A model generated the notes under the pieces. That model was not told the origin of the DNA, searched no databases, and was given only the letters and a program-made list of their open reading frames with translations. A stretch of DNA of 64,000 nucleotides. Origin: Alphaproteobacteria bacterium (GTDB lineage Bacteria > Pseudomonadota > Alphaproteobacteria > Micavibrionales > Micavibrionaceae). The translations under genes and the position numbers were made by a program. Below are positions 1 to 9,751 of this stretch, piece by piece (the stretch's first letter is position 1; every line of letters starts with the position of its first letter). Where the stretch lies: positions 117,641 to 181,640 of the forward strand of contig JAACQG010000007.1 of the NCBI GenBank assembly GCA_009995045.1, written 5' to 3'.

Positions 1-317
1 AAGACATAGGAATTGCGGTTTAAATTGTTTTCGAGCATCCATTCGCTGACGCGTTGAACATTGTCGAATGATTTTGTGCCCTCGCCCGGTTTTAAGGTCA
101 TCATGTGAACGTGGCGGGCGCGGTTATCTTGCATGATTGTTTCCACCTGCTTGGCATATGGCTCCACATTTTTATCGGTGATGATAAAGACGGAGCGCCC
201 CATAATGTCATCAGGGATCAATTCTGCCGCGCGTGATAACAACCCTTGTCCGATATAGATATCGTAGGCGTGGTTATCGAGGTCGATGGTAACAATTTTT
301 GTTTTTGCTTCAGACAT
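1..317 (-). CDS. aroB: 3-dehydroquinate synthase, N-terminal part (cut by window edge)
   Basis: Second enzyme of the shikimate pathway; it converts DAHP to 3-dehydroquinate in the cytosol using NAD and a divalent metal. Reading the minus strand from ATG at 317 gives an open frame to base 1. It begins MSEAKTKIVTIDLDNHAYDI and continues with IYIGQGLL, then FIITDKN and the TLKPGEGTKSFDN segment, all typical of the N-terminal Rossmann part of AroB. About 105 residues are present; the rest lies outside the window. It follows aroK after 10 bp on the same strand, the usual aroK-aroB operon. No clear Shine-Dalgarno precedes the ATG, so translational coupling to aroK is likely. Confidence 0.9.
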   Translation of the reverse strand, partial: MSEAKTKIVTIDLDNHAYDIYIGQGLLSRAAELIPDDIMGRSVFIITDKNVEPYAKQVETIMQDNRARHVHMMTLKPGEGTKSFDNVQRVSEWMLENNLNRNSYV

Positions 318-327
318 AAAGGGGAAG

Positions 328-882
328 TTATAACACTTTTGAAATGGCTTCAATCATTTCATTGAGCGCATGATCGGCGTTATTGCCTTTTGTTTTTATG
401 GTGATATCGGCATTTGCGTATGTGGATTTTCTCTCATCAATCAGCTTGGCGAGCGTTGCCTTTGGATTTTCCGTCTTTAACAGAGGGCGGTTTTTGGCGG
501 TTTTAATGCGCGCATAGATTGCTTCGGCGTCACTGTCCAGCCAGATTGAAATGCTTTTTTCTTTGATCGCGTCCATGATTATCGGGTTCATGGGTGCGCC
601 TCCGCCCGTTGCGATGATGCATGCGCCGCCGTCCAATAAATCGAGGATGGTTTTTTCTTCGGATTGGCGGAATCGTTGCTCACCATATAGCTCAAAAATC
701 TCGCTAATGCTAAGGCCGCCGCGCTTTTCTATCACATGGTCACTGTCGAAAAATTCGAGATTGAGGGCATCGGCAAGCATCTTGCCAAGATGCGTTTTTC
801 CCGTGCCCATCATACCGATAAGGATGACAGGTTTTTTCAGGGATTTTTCAATATTTCTTGTGTTTAAGTGCACGGCAACCAT
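328..882 (-). CDS. aroK: Shikimate kinase
   Basis: Phosphorylates shikimate at the 3-hydroxyl with ATP, a cytosolic step of chorismate synthesis. The 184-residue protein has the P-loop GMMGTGKTHLGK at about residues 23-34. The shikimate-binding region is DSD...IEKRGG, with the downstream R of EQRFRQSE. The glycine-rich ATGGGAPM follows, and the lid arginine lies in KNRPLL. Length fits the family (170-200). The first 15 or so residues are not conserved, so the exact start is uncertain. It is first in an aroK-aroB operon and diverges from the small membrane gene at 960. Confidence 0.95.
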   Translation of the reverse strand: MVAVHLNTRNIEKSLKKPVILIGMMGTGKTHLGKMLADALNLEFFDSDHVIEKRGGLSISEIFELYGEQRFRQSEEKTILDLLDGGACIIATGGGAPMNPIIMDAIKEKSISIWLDSDAEAIYARIKTAKNRPLLKTENPKATLAKLIDERKSTYANADITIKTKGNNADHALNEMIEAISKVL

Positions 883-959
883 AGGGGGGTCAATTGATCT
901 TTGGGCGATCGTTGTTTACGGTGTTAATTCATTCACAGAATATGGCGTAAGGATAAGAA

Positions 960-1112
960 ATGTCAAAGCTTCTACCAACTTTATTTCTGGTTATTATTGT
1001 CGCGATTATCGCGGGAACAGTGTTTTTGTCGTTTACCGATGTTCCGGTATCACAAAGCGTGGTTTCCGACACTATAACCCTTGAGCAATTTAAAGCGAAT
1101 AGCCAATCATAA
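960..1112 (+). CDS. Small single-span membrane protein (50 aa)
   Basis: A short ORF encoding 50 residues, starting MSKLLPTLFLVIIVAIIAGT and ending KANSQS. The first 25 residues form one hydrophobic helix, followed by a short polar tail rich in S, T and V. It has a good ribosome binding site (AAGGA, 8 bases upstream). Its stop overlaps the next gene's start in a TAATG junction, which argues that it is translated and coupled to the secreted repeat protein downstream. No family recognised; a small accessory membrane protein acting with its neighbour is inference. Confidence 0.6.
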   Translation: MSKLLPTLFLVIIVAIIAGTVFLSFTDVPVSQSVVSDTITLEQFKANSQS

Positions 1113-2740
1113 TGCGCATTTCCCTCCCCGTTATTGCCTTCATTGCATTGATCTGCGCCGCGCCGTTTGCGCATGCGGATAAGATGGGTAAATACAAACA
1201 ACCAACACAATTTGAAGCCACTGAAGATTTTTATGTGATTGAGGGGGCTGGCTTGTTCCAAAGCGGCTCACCGGACGCATTGAGCGTGGATATGTGGAGC
1301 GGTTCAAAACGCAGTGACATTACCGCCCTCATCAAAGATTTACCCGTTTATTCAAATAGTGACGCCATTGGCTCACTTACCGAAGCCGTGCTTTTAAGCG
1401 AGAGCAATGTTGAGGAATTGGCCAATTACAAAGACGTGAAACCGGGGGAAGATTTACTGACACTTCGCGTTTATAAGCTGATTGAGGCGGGGCGTTATAA
1501 AGACGCGCTTGAGCTTTATACGGTTGCGCTTGATACGCCGCATCATGAAGCGATTGCGAAAGCGGGTATTTTATCAATGCTCGGCAGCGGCGAGAAATCC
1601 ATCGCATGTCTTGAAATCAAGACATTGGGTAGTATCACGAGCGAGGATGACTTTTGGGCGGACCTAACGGCATATTGTGATTACACATTATCGGAAGAAC
1701 CGCCAGAAGACGCGCAGAAAGTGTTGGAAGACACACGCTATGAAATTTTGCGCAGTTTGGCGTTTAACCCTAACTTTATTTACCCCTACAGCAACGCAAG
1801 CTGGCGCAAGCTTAGCGTATTTGAGCAAAGCCTTTTGATAGCCGAGGGACGAATCGACCCGCCAGTTGTAGACGCGGCGATGCTTGCGGCAACGGCCCCG
1901 CGTGATTTAACTGCGCTCCTGTCACTAAAAACGCTGACGGAGGCCGATCGCCTCACATTGCTGCTAAAGGCACGTGAATGGGGAATGGTGGATAATGAAG
2001 ACCTTGTCAGTGCGTATAAACAGGCAGAACCGCAAAGCGATGCCCTTGGTGGATTGCCTGTTTTGTATCAAGCGCTTGCAAATGAGGAAGATGACCAAAA
2101 GCGCAATGACATTATGCTTAAAGCGATTGATATACGTGATGAATTTGGTATTTATGCGCTTATCCCATTTGCTCAAAATATTGCGGAGTCTTCATTAACA
2201 GGATTATCTGACGCCCAGATGCGCACAGCAATAGAGGCCTTTTACTATGCTCGGGTGACAAATGCGGATCAAATCATTGAAAATTACACTGCGAATGCGG
2301 CTGAAAATTTAAACAATATTGCGTTTTTGGAGAATATGCGGCTCATTCCGCTTGTCCTGCAAATGCCTGAAAGTCATGAATTCATCATAAATATGCAAAA
2401 TATAAACATTTTTCATAAAAACTCACAGGGTTTGGCTGAATTTAACATAGAACTGCTTGACAACAGCGTTGACGATGTTGATAATGCCTCCAAAGTTTAT
2501 GAAAAAGATGTTGACGTTGCAGCGCAACAAAGGCAAGAAGATCTCCTTAAGCAATTGGGAAATGCTTCTCGCGACAACGCTTTAGGTGAAACTGTCTTGC
2601 TGAGTATAAAATTGTTGTCTGGAAAAACGATCCATCAGGCCGATGAAGATGTTTATTCAGATGTTATTAAAGCCTTGAAAAAGGCTGAATTAAATGAATT
2701 TTCTCGGGAAATGGCGATTGAACGCCTTTTCGAGAAGTAA
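1112..2740 (+). CDS. Exported helical-repeat (TPR-like) protein of unknown function
   Basis: A 542-residue protein with a Sec signal peptide (hydrophobic core IAFIALICAAPF, cleavage likely after AHA). The mature part is almost entirely helical, with repeated A/L-rich helix pairs such as EAGRYKDALELYTVALD that resemble degenerate TPR or Sel1-like units. No catalytic motif is visible. A periplasmic scaffold or assembly factor is possible, but this is inference. It is coupled to the 50-residue membrane protein by a one-base overlap, and xerD begins 25 bp downstream. Not assigned to a named family. Confidence 0.8.
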   Translation: MRISLPVIAFIALICAAPFAHADKMGKYKQPTQFEATEDFYVIEGAGLFQSGSPDALSVDMWSGSKRSDITALIKDLPVYSNSDAIGSLTEAVLLSESNVEELANYKDVKPGEDLLTLRVYKLIEAGRYKDALELYTVALDTPHHEAIAKAGILSMLGSGEKSIACLEIKTLGSITSEDDFWADLTAYCDYTLSEEPPEDAQKVLEDTRYEILRSLAFNPNFIYPYSNASWRKLSVFEQSLLIAEGRIDPPVVDAAMLAATAPRDLTALLSLKTLTEADRLTLLLKAREWGMVDNEDLVSAYKQAEPQSDALGGLPVLYQALANEEDDQKRNDIMLKAIDIRDEFGIYALIPFAQNIAESSLTGLSDAQMRTAIEAFYYARVTNADQIIENYTANAAENLNNIAFLENMRLIPLVLQMPESHEFIINMQNINIFHKNSQGLAEFNIELLDNSVDDVDNASKVYEKDVDVAAQQRQEDLLKQLGNASRDNALGETVLLSIKLLSGKTIHQADEDVYSDVIKALKKAELNEFSREMAIERLFEK

Positions 2741-2765
2741 AAAGAAGAAATTAGGAGAATACACT

Positions 2766-3758
2766 ATGGCACGTCCAGGACGCCCAGCAATGCCGAAGCC
2801 AGATCTACACCCTAGCGTGGATGCATTTTTAGATATGCTCACGACAGAGCGCGGTGCCGCCCACAATACGCGCCAAGCTTATTGGCGTGATTTGGCGGAT
2901 GTGAGCTTATATCTCCGCAATGAGCTTAGCTCTGATGTGAATGTTGCGACAGCGGATCAGCTTAAAGCTTATTTGAAAGATTTATCAGAGAAGAAAAACA
3001 CAAAGGGTGACAAGAACACTCTTATCGCCTCTCGCACTGTTGCACGTCGCCTATCGGCGCTTCGTCAATATTACCGCTTCCTTATTTCTGAAGAAAAGCG
3101 TGAAGATGATCCAACAACAAACATCGAAAGCCCAAAGCAGACACGCACGCTGCCGAAAACATTGACTGAAGGTGAAGTTGATAACCTCATCACAACAGCG
3201 GGCAAAGGCGGAAAGCCAGAGAATATTCGTCTTGTTGCTTTGCTTGAGATTTTGTATGCATCAGGTCTTCGCGTTTCCGAGCTTGTTGGCCTTCCTATGT
3301 CGGCTCTTGGTGAAGAAAACCAGTTTTTGATTGTGACCGGTAAAGCCGGTCGTGACCGTATGGTTCCATTGTCCGAGCCTGCGCAAGCTGCGCTTGAGAA
3401 ATACATGGCGGTTCGCAAAACTTTCATCGGTACAGAAAACCAAGCTCTCCAAGAAAAAGCGGTTTTCCCGTCTCGCACATCAACAAGCGGTCATTTGACA
3501 CGTCAGCGTTTCGCGCAATTGCTTAAAGATTTGGCACGCGCCGCAGACATCGAAGAAGGCAAGGTTAGCCCACATATTCTTCGTCACGCGTTTGCGACCC
3601 ATCTTCTTAGCCGTGGTGCGGATCTTCGCAGCGTTCAAAAAATGCTTGGGCATGCTGACATTGCGACAACACAGATTTACACCCACATGGTTGGTGAAGG
3701 CCTTAAGAAAACTGTTAAAGAAAAGCATCCGCTTTCCACTAAAACAGGCACGAAATAA
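2766..3758 (+). CDS. xerD: Site-specific tyrosine recombinase XerD
   Basis: Acts with XerC at the chromosomal dif site to resolve chromosome dimers. The N-terminal SAM-like DNA-binding domain (about residues 12-115) is followed by the catalytic domain with all expected residues: R in ASGLRVSELVG, K in GKAGRDRMVPL, H and R in HILRHAFATHLL, H in MLGHADIATTQ and the nucleophile Y in IYTHM. ATG 2766 is chosen over an upstream in-frame codon because TAGGAG lies 8 bases before it and the upstream part overlaps the previous gene. At 330 aa it is slightly long because of a short N-terminal extension. Its position next to accA and aroKB suggests housekeeping Xer, not a phage integrase. Confidence 0.92.
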   Translation: MARPGRPAMPKPDLHPSVDAFLDMLTTERGAAHNTRQAYWRDLADVSLYLRNELSSDVNVATADQLKAYLKDLSEKKNTKGDKNTLIASRTVARRLSALRQYYRFLISEEKREDDPTTNIESPKQTRTLPKTLTEGEVDNLITTAGKGGKPENIRLVALLEILYASGLRVSELVGLPMSALGEENQFLIVTGKAGRDRMVPLSEPAQAALEKYMAVRKTFIGTENQALQEKAVFPSRTSTSGHLTRQRFAQLLKDLARAADIEEGKVSPHILRHAFATHLLSRGADLRSVQKMLGHADIATTQIYTHMVGEGLKKTVKEKHPLSTKTGTK

Positions 3759-3776
3759 GCTTTATTCAATATTATT

Positions 3777-3820
3777 AACAGGCGCAACATGGATTCGGTT
3801 TGAATTCGGGCGCCTGTTTT
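3777..3820 (+). terminator. Rho-independent terminator after xerD
   Basis: A perfect 9-bp inverted repeat (AACAGGCGC at 3777-3785 with GCGCCTGTT at 3810-3818) runs into TTTT. The loop is rather long (24 nt), so strength is uncertain. It lies between xerD and accA. Confidence 0.55.
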
Positions 3821-3862
3821 GCTATCCATATGACTCATTCCAACAACAAGAAAAAAATATAA

Positions 3863-4804
3863 ATGTTAGAATTTGAAAAACCCATTATTGAGCTTGAAGG
3901 TAAAATTGCGGAGCTGCGCCACGTCAGCAGCGATAGTGAAGTGAACATCTCTGATGAGATATCACGCATGCAGGGCAAAGCCGACAAGCTCATGCAGCAT
4001 GCTTATGCAAGACTTACCCCTGCGCAAAAAGTGCAAGTGGCCCGCCATCCAGAGCGCCCGCATTTCAAAGACTACGTGAAAGAGCTTATTACCGATTTTA
4101 CACCGCTTGCGGGGGATCGTAACTTTGCCGAGGATAACGCGCTTGTTGGCGGCCTTGGTCGCTTTAACGGGCAATCGTGTGTGATTATTGGCCATGAAAA
4201 AGGCCATGATACAGAAAGCCGCATCAAGCATAATTTCGGCATGGCGCGCCCTGAAGGGTATCGCAAGTCACAGCGCTTGATGGCGATGGCGTCGCAATTT
4301 AAGCTTCCTGTGATTACTTTGGTAGATACGGCTGGCGCGTATCCTGGCCTTGGTGCGGAAGAGCGTGGCCAGAGCGAGGCGATTGCAAAATCGATTGAGA
4401 GCTGCCTTCGCACAGAAGTACCGATTGTATCGGTTGTTATTGGTGAAGGTGGATCAGGCGGCGCAATTGCGATTGCTGTTGCTGATCGCATCTACATGCT
4501 AGAGCATTCAATTTACTCCGTGATCTCTCCTGAAGGATGCGCATCCATTTTATGGCGTAGCGCCTCTTATGCGGAAGATGCGGCAACAGCGCTTAAATTG
4601 ACAGCACAAGATTTGTTGTCGATGAAGTTGATTGACGGCATCATTGAAGAACCGGTTGGCGGCGCGCATCGCTATAAGCGAGAGTCTGTCTTGGCTGTTG
4701 GCAAGAAAATAGATTCCGCGCTTAAGGAATTAACACCTTGGGATAGCGCAAAATTAAAACAGACGCGCCGTGAGAAGTTTCTTGCTCAAGGGCGTCTGGG
4801 TTAA
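3863..4804 (+). CDS. accA: Acetyl-CoA carboxylase carboxyltransferase subunit alpha
   Basis: With AccD it transfers the carboxyl group from carboxybiotin to acetyl-CoA, the first committed step of fatty acid synthesis. The 313-residue protein matches the family throughout. It has an N-terminal helical segment (EKPIIELEGKIAELRH), RHPERPHFKDY, the oxyanion-hole region GEGGSGGAIAIAVADR at about 191-206, then SVISPEGCASILWR. Length is normal (310-320). It has its own upstream region after the xerD terminator and converges on the RHH gene 14 bp downstream. Confidence 0.97.
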   Translation: MLEFEKPIIELEGKIAELRHVSSDSEVNISDEISRMQGKADKLMQHAYARLTPAQKVQVARHPERPHFKDYVKELITDFTPLAGDRNFAEDNALVGGLGRFNGQSCVIIGHEKGHDTESRIKHNFGMARPEGYRKSQRLMAMASQFKLPVITLVDTAGAYPGLGAEERGQSEAIAKSIESCLRTEVPIVSVVIGEGGSGGAIAIAVADRIYMLEHSIYSVISPEGCASILWRSASYAEDAATALKLTAQDLLSMKLIDGIIEEPVGGAHRYKRESVLAVGKKIDSALKELTPWDSAKLKQTRREKFLAQGRLG

Positions 4805-4818
4805 CAGCATAATAGTTT

Positions 4819-5226
4819 TCACATTCGAACAGAATTGTGCTCTGACTTCATGGCGCTCTTGCGCATAGCCGCATCCGTCAATCCCGCTCTATCTTTCATG
4901 AATTTAATATCTCCATGCCCCGCTCTTGCATGCCCCTCTTCATTTGCTGCGGCGCGGAAATAGAGCATCAAGAACACACGGATACCCGCGGTTAATGATG
5001 TTTTCGGATTTTTTCGAATACTGATGAGTGTGCAGATATCATGAATTGAACAATTTTCGCGTTTTGCGATGTCAAACAAGGCATTCCACATCTCAGGCTC
5101 CAAGCGCACAGATGTTCTGCGCCCGTTCACTGTGATATTACGACTTAAAAGAGTTGTTTTAATATCGTCATCATCCGTTGTGTTTTTAGTTATTGTACGC
5201 AGATTTGAGTTTGCAATAAATGCCAT
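4819..5226 (-). CDS. Ribbon-helix-helix (RHH_4-type) DNA-binding protein
   Basis: A probable small transcriptional regulator. The central part, SRNITVNGRRTSVRLEPEMW through LFDIAKRENCSIHDICTLIS, has the beta strand plus two helices of the alphaproteobacterial RHH_4 family, with the conserved basic strand and the W in EPEMW. ATG 5226 (135 aa, MAFIAN) is preferred because GGGG lies just upstream; an in-frame GTG at 5256 would add ten lysine-rich residues. The C-terminal 40 residues (HARAGHGD...KSEHNSVRM) are not part of the fold. Target genes cannot be read from the sequence. Confidence 0.75.
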   Translation of the reverse strand: MAFIANSNLRTITKNTTDDDDIKTTLLSRNITVNGRRTSVRLEPEMWNALFDIAKRENCSIHDICTLISIRKNPKTSLTAGIRVFLMLYFRAAANEEGHARAGHGDIKFMKDRAGLTDAAMRKSAMKSEHNSVRM

Positions 5227-5333
5227 ATTTCCCCACTTGTCTTTCTTTTTGAACACATACGCAACACTTACAACCAGAAGTATATATACTTTTGCTTAAT
5301 CTATACAAATAAAAAAGACATGGAATTTTAATT

Positions 5334-5594
5334 TTATACCGTTATTAACTCCATACTCACCGCATGCAGCCCATCTTCAAAGCATCCGGACAGCGTATTA
5401 TTTACTAATCTTTGCCGCTGAACGCGTGATAATCCATTGAAGTCAGGCGAGGCGATTATAAGCTTATAATGTGTTTCCCCGCTTCCATCATCGCCCGCAT
5501 GCCCAGAATGCAAATGACTCTCATTTACAACCTGAAGGTGATTAATGTTTATTTTGCTGCCAATAGCCGCCTTGATTTTTTCTTCCATCGTCAT
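5334..5594 (-). CDS. bolA: BolA family protein
   Basis: An 86-residue BolA-like protein that normally partners monothiol glutaredoxin in Fe-S/redox signalling. The diagnostic segment ESHLHSGHAG lies at about residues 25-34. It is followed by HYKLIIASPDFNGLSRVQRQRLVN, the class-II KH-like core, and the conserved G.HAVSMEL end. It is divergent from the J-domain gene at 5669. In many alphaproteobacteria bolA sits beside this J-domain gene and cobS/cobT, as here. An alternative in-frame ATG two codons downstream is possible. Confidence 0.93.
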   Translation of the reverse strand: MTMEEKIKAAIGSKININHLQVVNESHLHSGHAGDDGSGETHYKLIIASPDFNGLSRVQRQRLVNNTLSGCFEDGLHAVSMELITV

Positions 5595-5668
5595 AGTTTT
5601 GTTGAACCTTATGCTTGTTTACCGTTACCATAGGAGTAATGACCCTTACTTAGTAATAACAGGATTTT

Positions 5669-6280
5669 ATGCCGCAGATATTTTTAAAACCACGATCCGC
5701 CGATTTTGCAGAGTTAAATTCTCAGCACGATGTGCAGGAATGCGACATGCCTAATTGCTATTTGAATGGTGAGCATCGCGCGCCGAAGGATCGCAGCCTG
5801 TCGGACTATTATCATTTTTGCTTTGAACATGCGCGTGATTACAACAAGGCGTGGAATTTCTTTGCAGGCATGAGCACCCATGATGTGGAGGAACATATCT
5901 ATAATTCCATGTATGGTGATCGCCCGACTTGGACATACGGAGTGAATGGGAACGCGGAAGATGCGCTGTACCAGAGCGCATGGAAAATGAAATTCGGTGA
6001 GGATGCAGAGCCACCGCCCAATAAAGAAGAACGCATGCGCAACAGCATCGGTGAGTCGCATCATTCCAAGGAATATGAAGCCATGGCGATTATGGGGTTA
6101 GAGCCGCCGCTGACGTTTGATGCAATTAAATTGAAGTATCGTGAATTGGCAATGAAACACCACCCAGACCGCAATCAAGGATCACAAAAGTCAGAAGAGC
6201 TTCTCAAGACCATCAATATGGCCTATACAGTATTAAAGCTGGCGTATGAGAAGTTTGATAAACTGCCTGATCAGAAATAA
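5669..6280 (+). CDS. J-domain (DnaJ-like) protein with C-terminal J domain
   Basis: A probable DnaK co-chaperone of restricted specificity. The J domain is at the C-terminus (about residues 138-198): EAMAIMGLEPPLTFDAIKLK, then KYRELAMKHHPDRNQ with the essential HPD motif. The first 130 residues carry a two-cysteine region (CDMPNC near residues 25-30, then HFCFEHARDYNKAWNFFAGM) typical of the alphaproteobacterial J protein next to bolA and cobS. There is no G/F or zinc-finger DnaJ domain, so it is a class III J protein. It starts the plus-strand group J-cobS-cobT. Confidence 0.9.
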   Translation: MPQIFLKPRSADFAELNSQHDVQECDMPNCYLNGEHRAPKDRSLSDYYHFCFEHARDYNKAWNFFAGMSTHDVEEHIYNSMYGDRPTWTYGVNGNAEDALYQSAWKMKFGEDAEPPPNKEERMRNSIGESHHSKEYEAMAIMGLEPPLTFDAIKLKYRELAMKHHPDRNQGSQKSEELLKTINMAYTVLKLAYEKFDKLPDQK

Positions 6281-6330
6281 CCTCCCTGCCCCCACTTGAA
6301 TTATAACCTCGGACAACAAAGATAATAAGC

Positions 6331-7410
6331 ATGAGCGCAAATAACATTGATAACATCGACAAAGAAAAAGATCGTCACGCCAGCCAAGATGGCGGCATGG
6401 CGTTTAACATCACCGAGGTCAAAGCCAAAGAGGGCAAATACACATCCATTCCCGATACCAAGGTCAATGTGCGCGAGGTGTTCGGCCTTGACCTGGATTG
6501 GGATGTTCCCGCGTTCAGCGAGGATACACCCAATGTTCCCGACATCGACAAGACATATCAATTTGACCACGATACGACACTTGCGATTTTGGCAGGGTTC
6601 ATCCATAACCGCCGCGTGATGATCCAAGGATATCACGGGACAGGGAAATCAACACATATTGAACAGGTTGCGGCGCGGCTCAACTGGCCATGCGTGCGCA
6701 TTAACCTCGACAGCCATGTAAGCCGCGTGGATTTGATCGGTAAAGATACGATCATCTTGCAAGAAGGCAAACAGATCACACAGTGGAAAGAGGGCTTGCT
6801 CCCTTGGTCTATTCAAAATCCTGTGGCACTTGTGTTTGATGAATATGATGCGGGGCGTCCCGATGTGATGTTCGTTATCCAGCGCGTGCTTGAGGCCGAA
6901 GGACGCCTAACGCTGCTTGATCAGAATAAAGTCATTCGCCCGCACCCTGCATTCCGTTTGTTTGCGACATCCAACACGATTGGCCTTGGTGATACGACTG
7001 GCCTTTATCATGGTACGCAGCAGATCAACCAAGGGCAGATGGATAGATGGAATGTTGTCGTGACATTGAACTATCTTCCGCATAATGACGAGATGGATAT
7101 CATGCTCGCGAAATTCCCGCATCTTGCCAATGATGAAGGGCGCGATATGGTTGATAAGATGGTGCGTATGGCGGATATGACGCGCGAGGGATTTGTGAAT
7201 GGTGATCTTTCCACCCTCATGAGCCCGCGTACGGTGCTTGCGTGGATTGAAAACACGGAGATCTTCGGCACGCCTGAATTGGCGTTCCAGCTTTCGTTCC
7301 TCAATAAATGTGACGAGACAGAACGCCCAATCATCGCCGAATATTACCAGCGTTGTTTCGACGTTGATTTACCCGAAAGCGCGATCAAGAATTTTGTGGT
7401 GAGTGGTTAG
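6331..7410 (+). CDS. cobS: Cobaltochelatase subunit CobS (AAA+/MoxR-type ATPase)
   Basis: The ATPase subunit of the aerobic CobNST cobaltochelatase, which inserts Co(II) into hydrogenobyrinate diamide. The 359-residue protein has Walker [10 protein letters not shown] at about 100-108, Walker [12 protein letters not shown] near 165, the sensor region [16 protein letters not shown] and the arginine-finger region DRWNVV. About 45 poorly conserved residues precede the core. cobT follows, but an antisense gene occupies the gap. No cobN is in the window, so whether this pair serves B12 synthesis here cannot be decided from the sequence. Confidence 0.93.
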   Translation: MSANNIDNIDKEKDRHASQDGGMAFNITEVKAKEGKYTSIPDTKVNVREVFGLDLDWDVPAFSEDTPNVPDIDKTYQFDHDTTLAILAGFIHNRRVMIQGYHGTGKSTHIEQVAARLNWPCVRINLDSHVSRVDLIGKDTIILQEGKQITQWKEGLLPWSIQNPVALVFDEYDAGRPDVMFVIQRVLEAEGRLTLLDQNKVIRPHPAFRLFATSNTIGLGDTTGLYHGTQQINQGQMDRWNVVVTLNYLPHNDEMDIMLAKFPHLANDEGRDMVDKMVRMADMTREGFVNGDLSTLMSPRTVLAWIENTEIFGTPELAFQLSFLNKCDETERPIIAEYYQRCFDVDLPESAIKNFVVSG

Positions 7411-7784
7411 GCTGGCTGAGAATTTACTGCAATGTCGTGACCTGAATGCTCTTTAGGCATGTCCAATTCCTGAAAAGAACCATCTGGCTGTAAAATCATA
7501 TGCGTGCCATCTGGCTCTACAAAGCCAATCAATACAGGCTGTTGGTTTTCATCAAAATCAATAATTATTTCTCTATCGCTATTTTCGCTGAGAATTTCAT
7601 TAACACCACTTAAAACTCCCAACGCTATTGCGTTCAACATGAAAACAGCGTTCTGACCAGTGTAGTATCCCCACTTTTCAAATGACCTATCAAACGGTGC
7701 AGAGTCCTCAACGCTACAACGAACAGCACCGCTTGCAATAACCGCTATACCAGCCACACCAAAAATTTTACTAATCATACCCAT
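7407..7784 (-). CDS. Hypothetical exported/lipid-anchored protein between cobS and cobT
   Basis: A 125-residue protein lying antisense between cobS and cobT; its stop overlaps the end of cobS by 4 bp. The N-terminus has a hydrophobic stretch, [19 protein letters not shown], that reads as a signal peptide with a possible lipobox ending at C23. The C-terminal half has [20 protein letters not shown] followed by a tight-turn strand segment ([11 protein letters not shown]). Start supported by AGGG before the ATG. No family recognised. It splits a normally contiguous pair, so it is probably a recent insertion. Confidence 0.6.
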   Translation of the reverse strand: MGMISKIFGVAGIAVIASGAVRCSVEDSAPFDRSFEKWGYYTGQNAVFMLNAIALGVLSGVNEILSENSDREIIIDFDENQQPVLIGFVEPDGTHMILQPDGSFQELDMPKEHSGHDIAVNSQPA

Positions 7785-7891
7785 ATTTTTTGCCCTATGC
7801 TAAAAAACACATTTTCAATACCATAATCAATTTCAATAACACAAGATATTTGTGGCTGGCATCGGGGGGCTTTGCGCCCTATATTCTTTTT

Positions 7892-9739
7892 ATGAGTGAA
7901 GAGAATGTTAATAATTTTAAACATGTGACATCGATTACGATGCGAACGATTGCGCGCGACAATGAGGTTGAGCCGTCTTATTCCGCATCCGAGCCACCGA
8001 CGGGGCGCGTGATTGAGGGGATGCGCCCGCGCCTGCCGCAACCGGATCTTGATATGAACGCCGCGAATAAGCGCCTTGTGCGGGGATGTGCGGATGTGCA
8101 GGCGCTTCGGCTTGCGCATCACAATGAGCGCCTTCATTACAAAATAAAGCCCCGCGACAATCATGCCGCCAGCGTTTTTGCCGCCCTTGAACAGGCGCGA
8201 TGCGAGGCGATTGGCGCAAAAAAGATGCCCGGTGTGGGCGGCAATTTGAACGCCGTCCTTGCGGAAAAATGTGAGCGGCTTGGCCTGCAAAACATCACCA
8301 AGCGAGAACAAGTTGATATGGGTGATGCGTTGCATGTTCTGGCGCGGATGGAATTAACGGGGGAGTCCGTTCCGCCGAGCGCGCAGAAATTGGTTTCCCT
8401 GTGGAAGCCATGGCTGGACCAGCGGCTTCAGGATTTGGGTTTTGATGATCTAAAGCCCCTCCTCAATGATCAGGCGGAATATGCGAAAGTTGCGAAAAAG
8501 CTGATTTCATCGCTCGATATGGTGATTGAAGATGGCATGGATGAGGGCAGCTCCGATAATGATGAAGAGCAGGATATTGACCAACAAGACCAAAGCGACG
8601 ATGAAGAAAGCGCGCAAGACGAAGATGACGAGCAAGAGGGCGATGAGCATGATCTCGACGAAAATATGTCCGGCGGCGCAGATGATGAATATCTAGAGGC
8701 GTTTGGCGAAGATGACACGCTGGATGATTCCTCGGGTGAAGGTGATACAGATGCGCCGTCGACGCCGCGCGGATCGGGGCGCGATGATTTTATCCCGGGT
8801 CGTGACGGGGAATATACGATCTACACTTCCGAATTTGATGAAGAAATTGCGGCGGAAGATTTGGCGGATAATCATGAGCTGATCCGCCTTCGCGCGATGC
8901 TGGACAAGCAATTGGCCGCGCATCAAACGGTGATTACAAAGCTCGCCAACCGCCTCCAGCGTAAAGTCATGGCGCAACAACAACGCAGTTGGAGCTTTGA
9001 TCAGGAAGAGGGAATTCTTGATACGGCGCGGCTGGCGCGGGTGGTGGCGAATCCGAATGTGCCGCTGACCTTTAAGCAGGAAAAAGAAACTGAATTTCGC
9101 GACACCATCGTAACCCTACTCATTGATAATTCCGGCTCCATGCGCGGGCGTCCGATTGCGACGGCGGCCATGACGGCGGATATTGTTGCGCGCACATTAG
9201 AACGTTGCGGCGTGCGGGTGGAGGTTTTGGGCTTTACCACGCGGGCATGGAAAGGCGGCAAGTCCAGAGATGTCTGGACGCAAAATGGTCGCCCGAAACA
9301 TCCGGGGCGGCTCAATGATTTGCGCCATATCATCTATAAAGACGCAGGCGCGCCGATGCGCCGCACGAAAAAGAATATGGGCCTTATGCTCAAAGAGGGA
9401 ATCTTGAAAGAGAACATTGATGGTGAGGCGCTTGTCTGGGCGCACAACCGAATCGCCCAGCGCCCTGAACAGCGCAAGATCATTATGGTGATTTCCGATG
9501 GCGCGCCAGTTGATGATTCGACCCTCTCAGTGAACCCGACACATATCCTTGAAAATGATTTGCGCAATGTGATTCATTGGATTGAGGAAAAGTCGAATAT
9601 CGGCCTGACCGCGATTGGTATCGGGCATGATGTGACGCGCTATTACAAACGCGCGATTAAGATCACGGATGCGGATGAACTGGCGAAAGCCTTGGTGGAT
9701 CAGCTTGAAGATTTGTTTGATGACGACAATGAAAAATAA
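7892..9739 (+). CDS. cobT: Cobaltochelatase subunit CobT (VWA domain)
   Basis: The partner of CobS in the chelatase ATPase ring. Start ATG 7892 (MSEENVNNF, 615 aa) is chosen because the 34 codons upstream are unconserved and hydrophobic. Domain order is an N-terminal helical domain (to about 210), a very acidic linker of D/E/Q runs (about 210-295), and a C-terminal von Willebrand A domain. The VWA domain has the MIDAS motif [10 protein letters not shown] near residue 412 and the later [11 protein letters not shown] strand. This architecture is diagnostic for CobT. No strong Shine-Dalgarno is seen. Length is normal. Confidence 0.93.
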   Translation: MSEENVNNFKHVTSITMRTIARDNEVEPSYSASEPPTGRVIEGMRPRLPQPDLDMNAANKRLVRGCADVQALRLAHHNERLHYKIKPRDNHAASVFAALEQARCEAIGAKKMPGVGGNLNAVLAEKCERLGLQNITKREQVDMGDALHVLARMELTGESVPPSAQKLVSLWKPWLDQRLQDLGFDDLKPLLNDQAEYAKVAKKLISSLDMVIEDGMDEGSSDNDEEQDIDQQDQSDDEESAQDEDDEQEGDEHDLDENMSGGADDEYLEAFGEDDTLDDSSGEGDTDAPSTPRGSGRDDFIPGRDGEYTIYTSEFDEEIAAEDLADNHELIRLRAMLDKQLAAHQTVITKLANRLQRKVMAQQQRSWSFDQEEGILDTARLARVVANPNVPLTFKQEKETEFRDTIVTLLIDNSGSMRGRPIATAAMTADIVARTLERCGVRVEVLGFTTRAWKGGKSRDVWTQNGRPKHPGRLNDLRHIIYKDAGAPMRRTKKNMGLMLKEGILKENIDGEALVWAHNRIAQRPEQRKIIMVISDGAPVDDSTLSVNPTHILENDLRNVIHWIEEKSNIGLTAIGIGHDVTRYYKRAIKITDADELAKALVDQLEDLFDDDNEK

Positions 9740-9751
9740 GGATTACTGATT

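Noticed and set aside
551-1084. Long plus-strand ORF opposite aroK
   Set aside because: It is a shadow of aroK; the protein lacks recognisable features and aroK is clearly the real gene.
2766-3758. Phage or integron integrase
   Set aside because: The sequence and neighbours (accA, aroKB) match housekeeping XerD; no attachment site, phage or mobile gene is nearby.
7790-7891. N-terminal extension of CobT from 7790
   Set aside because: The 34 added residues are hydrophobic and unlike CobT; the ATG at 7892 begins the conserved protein.
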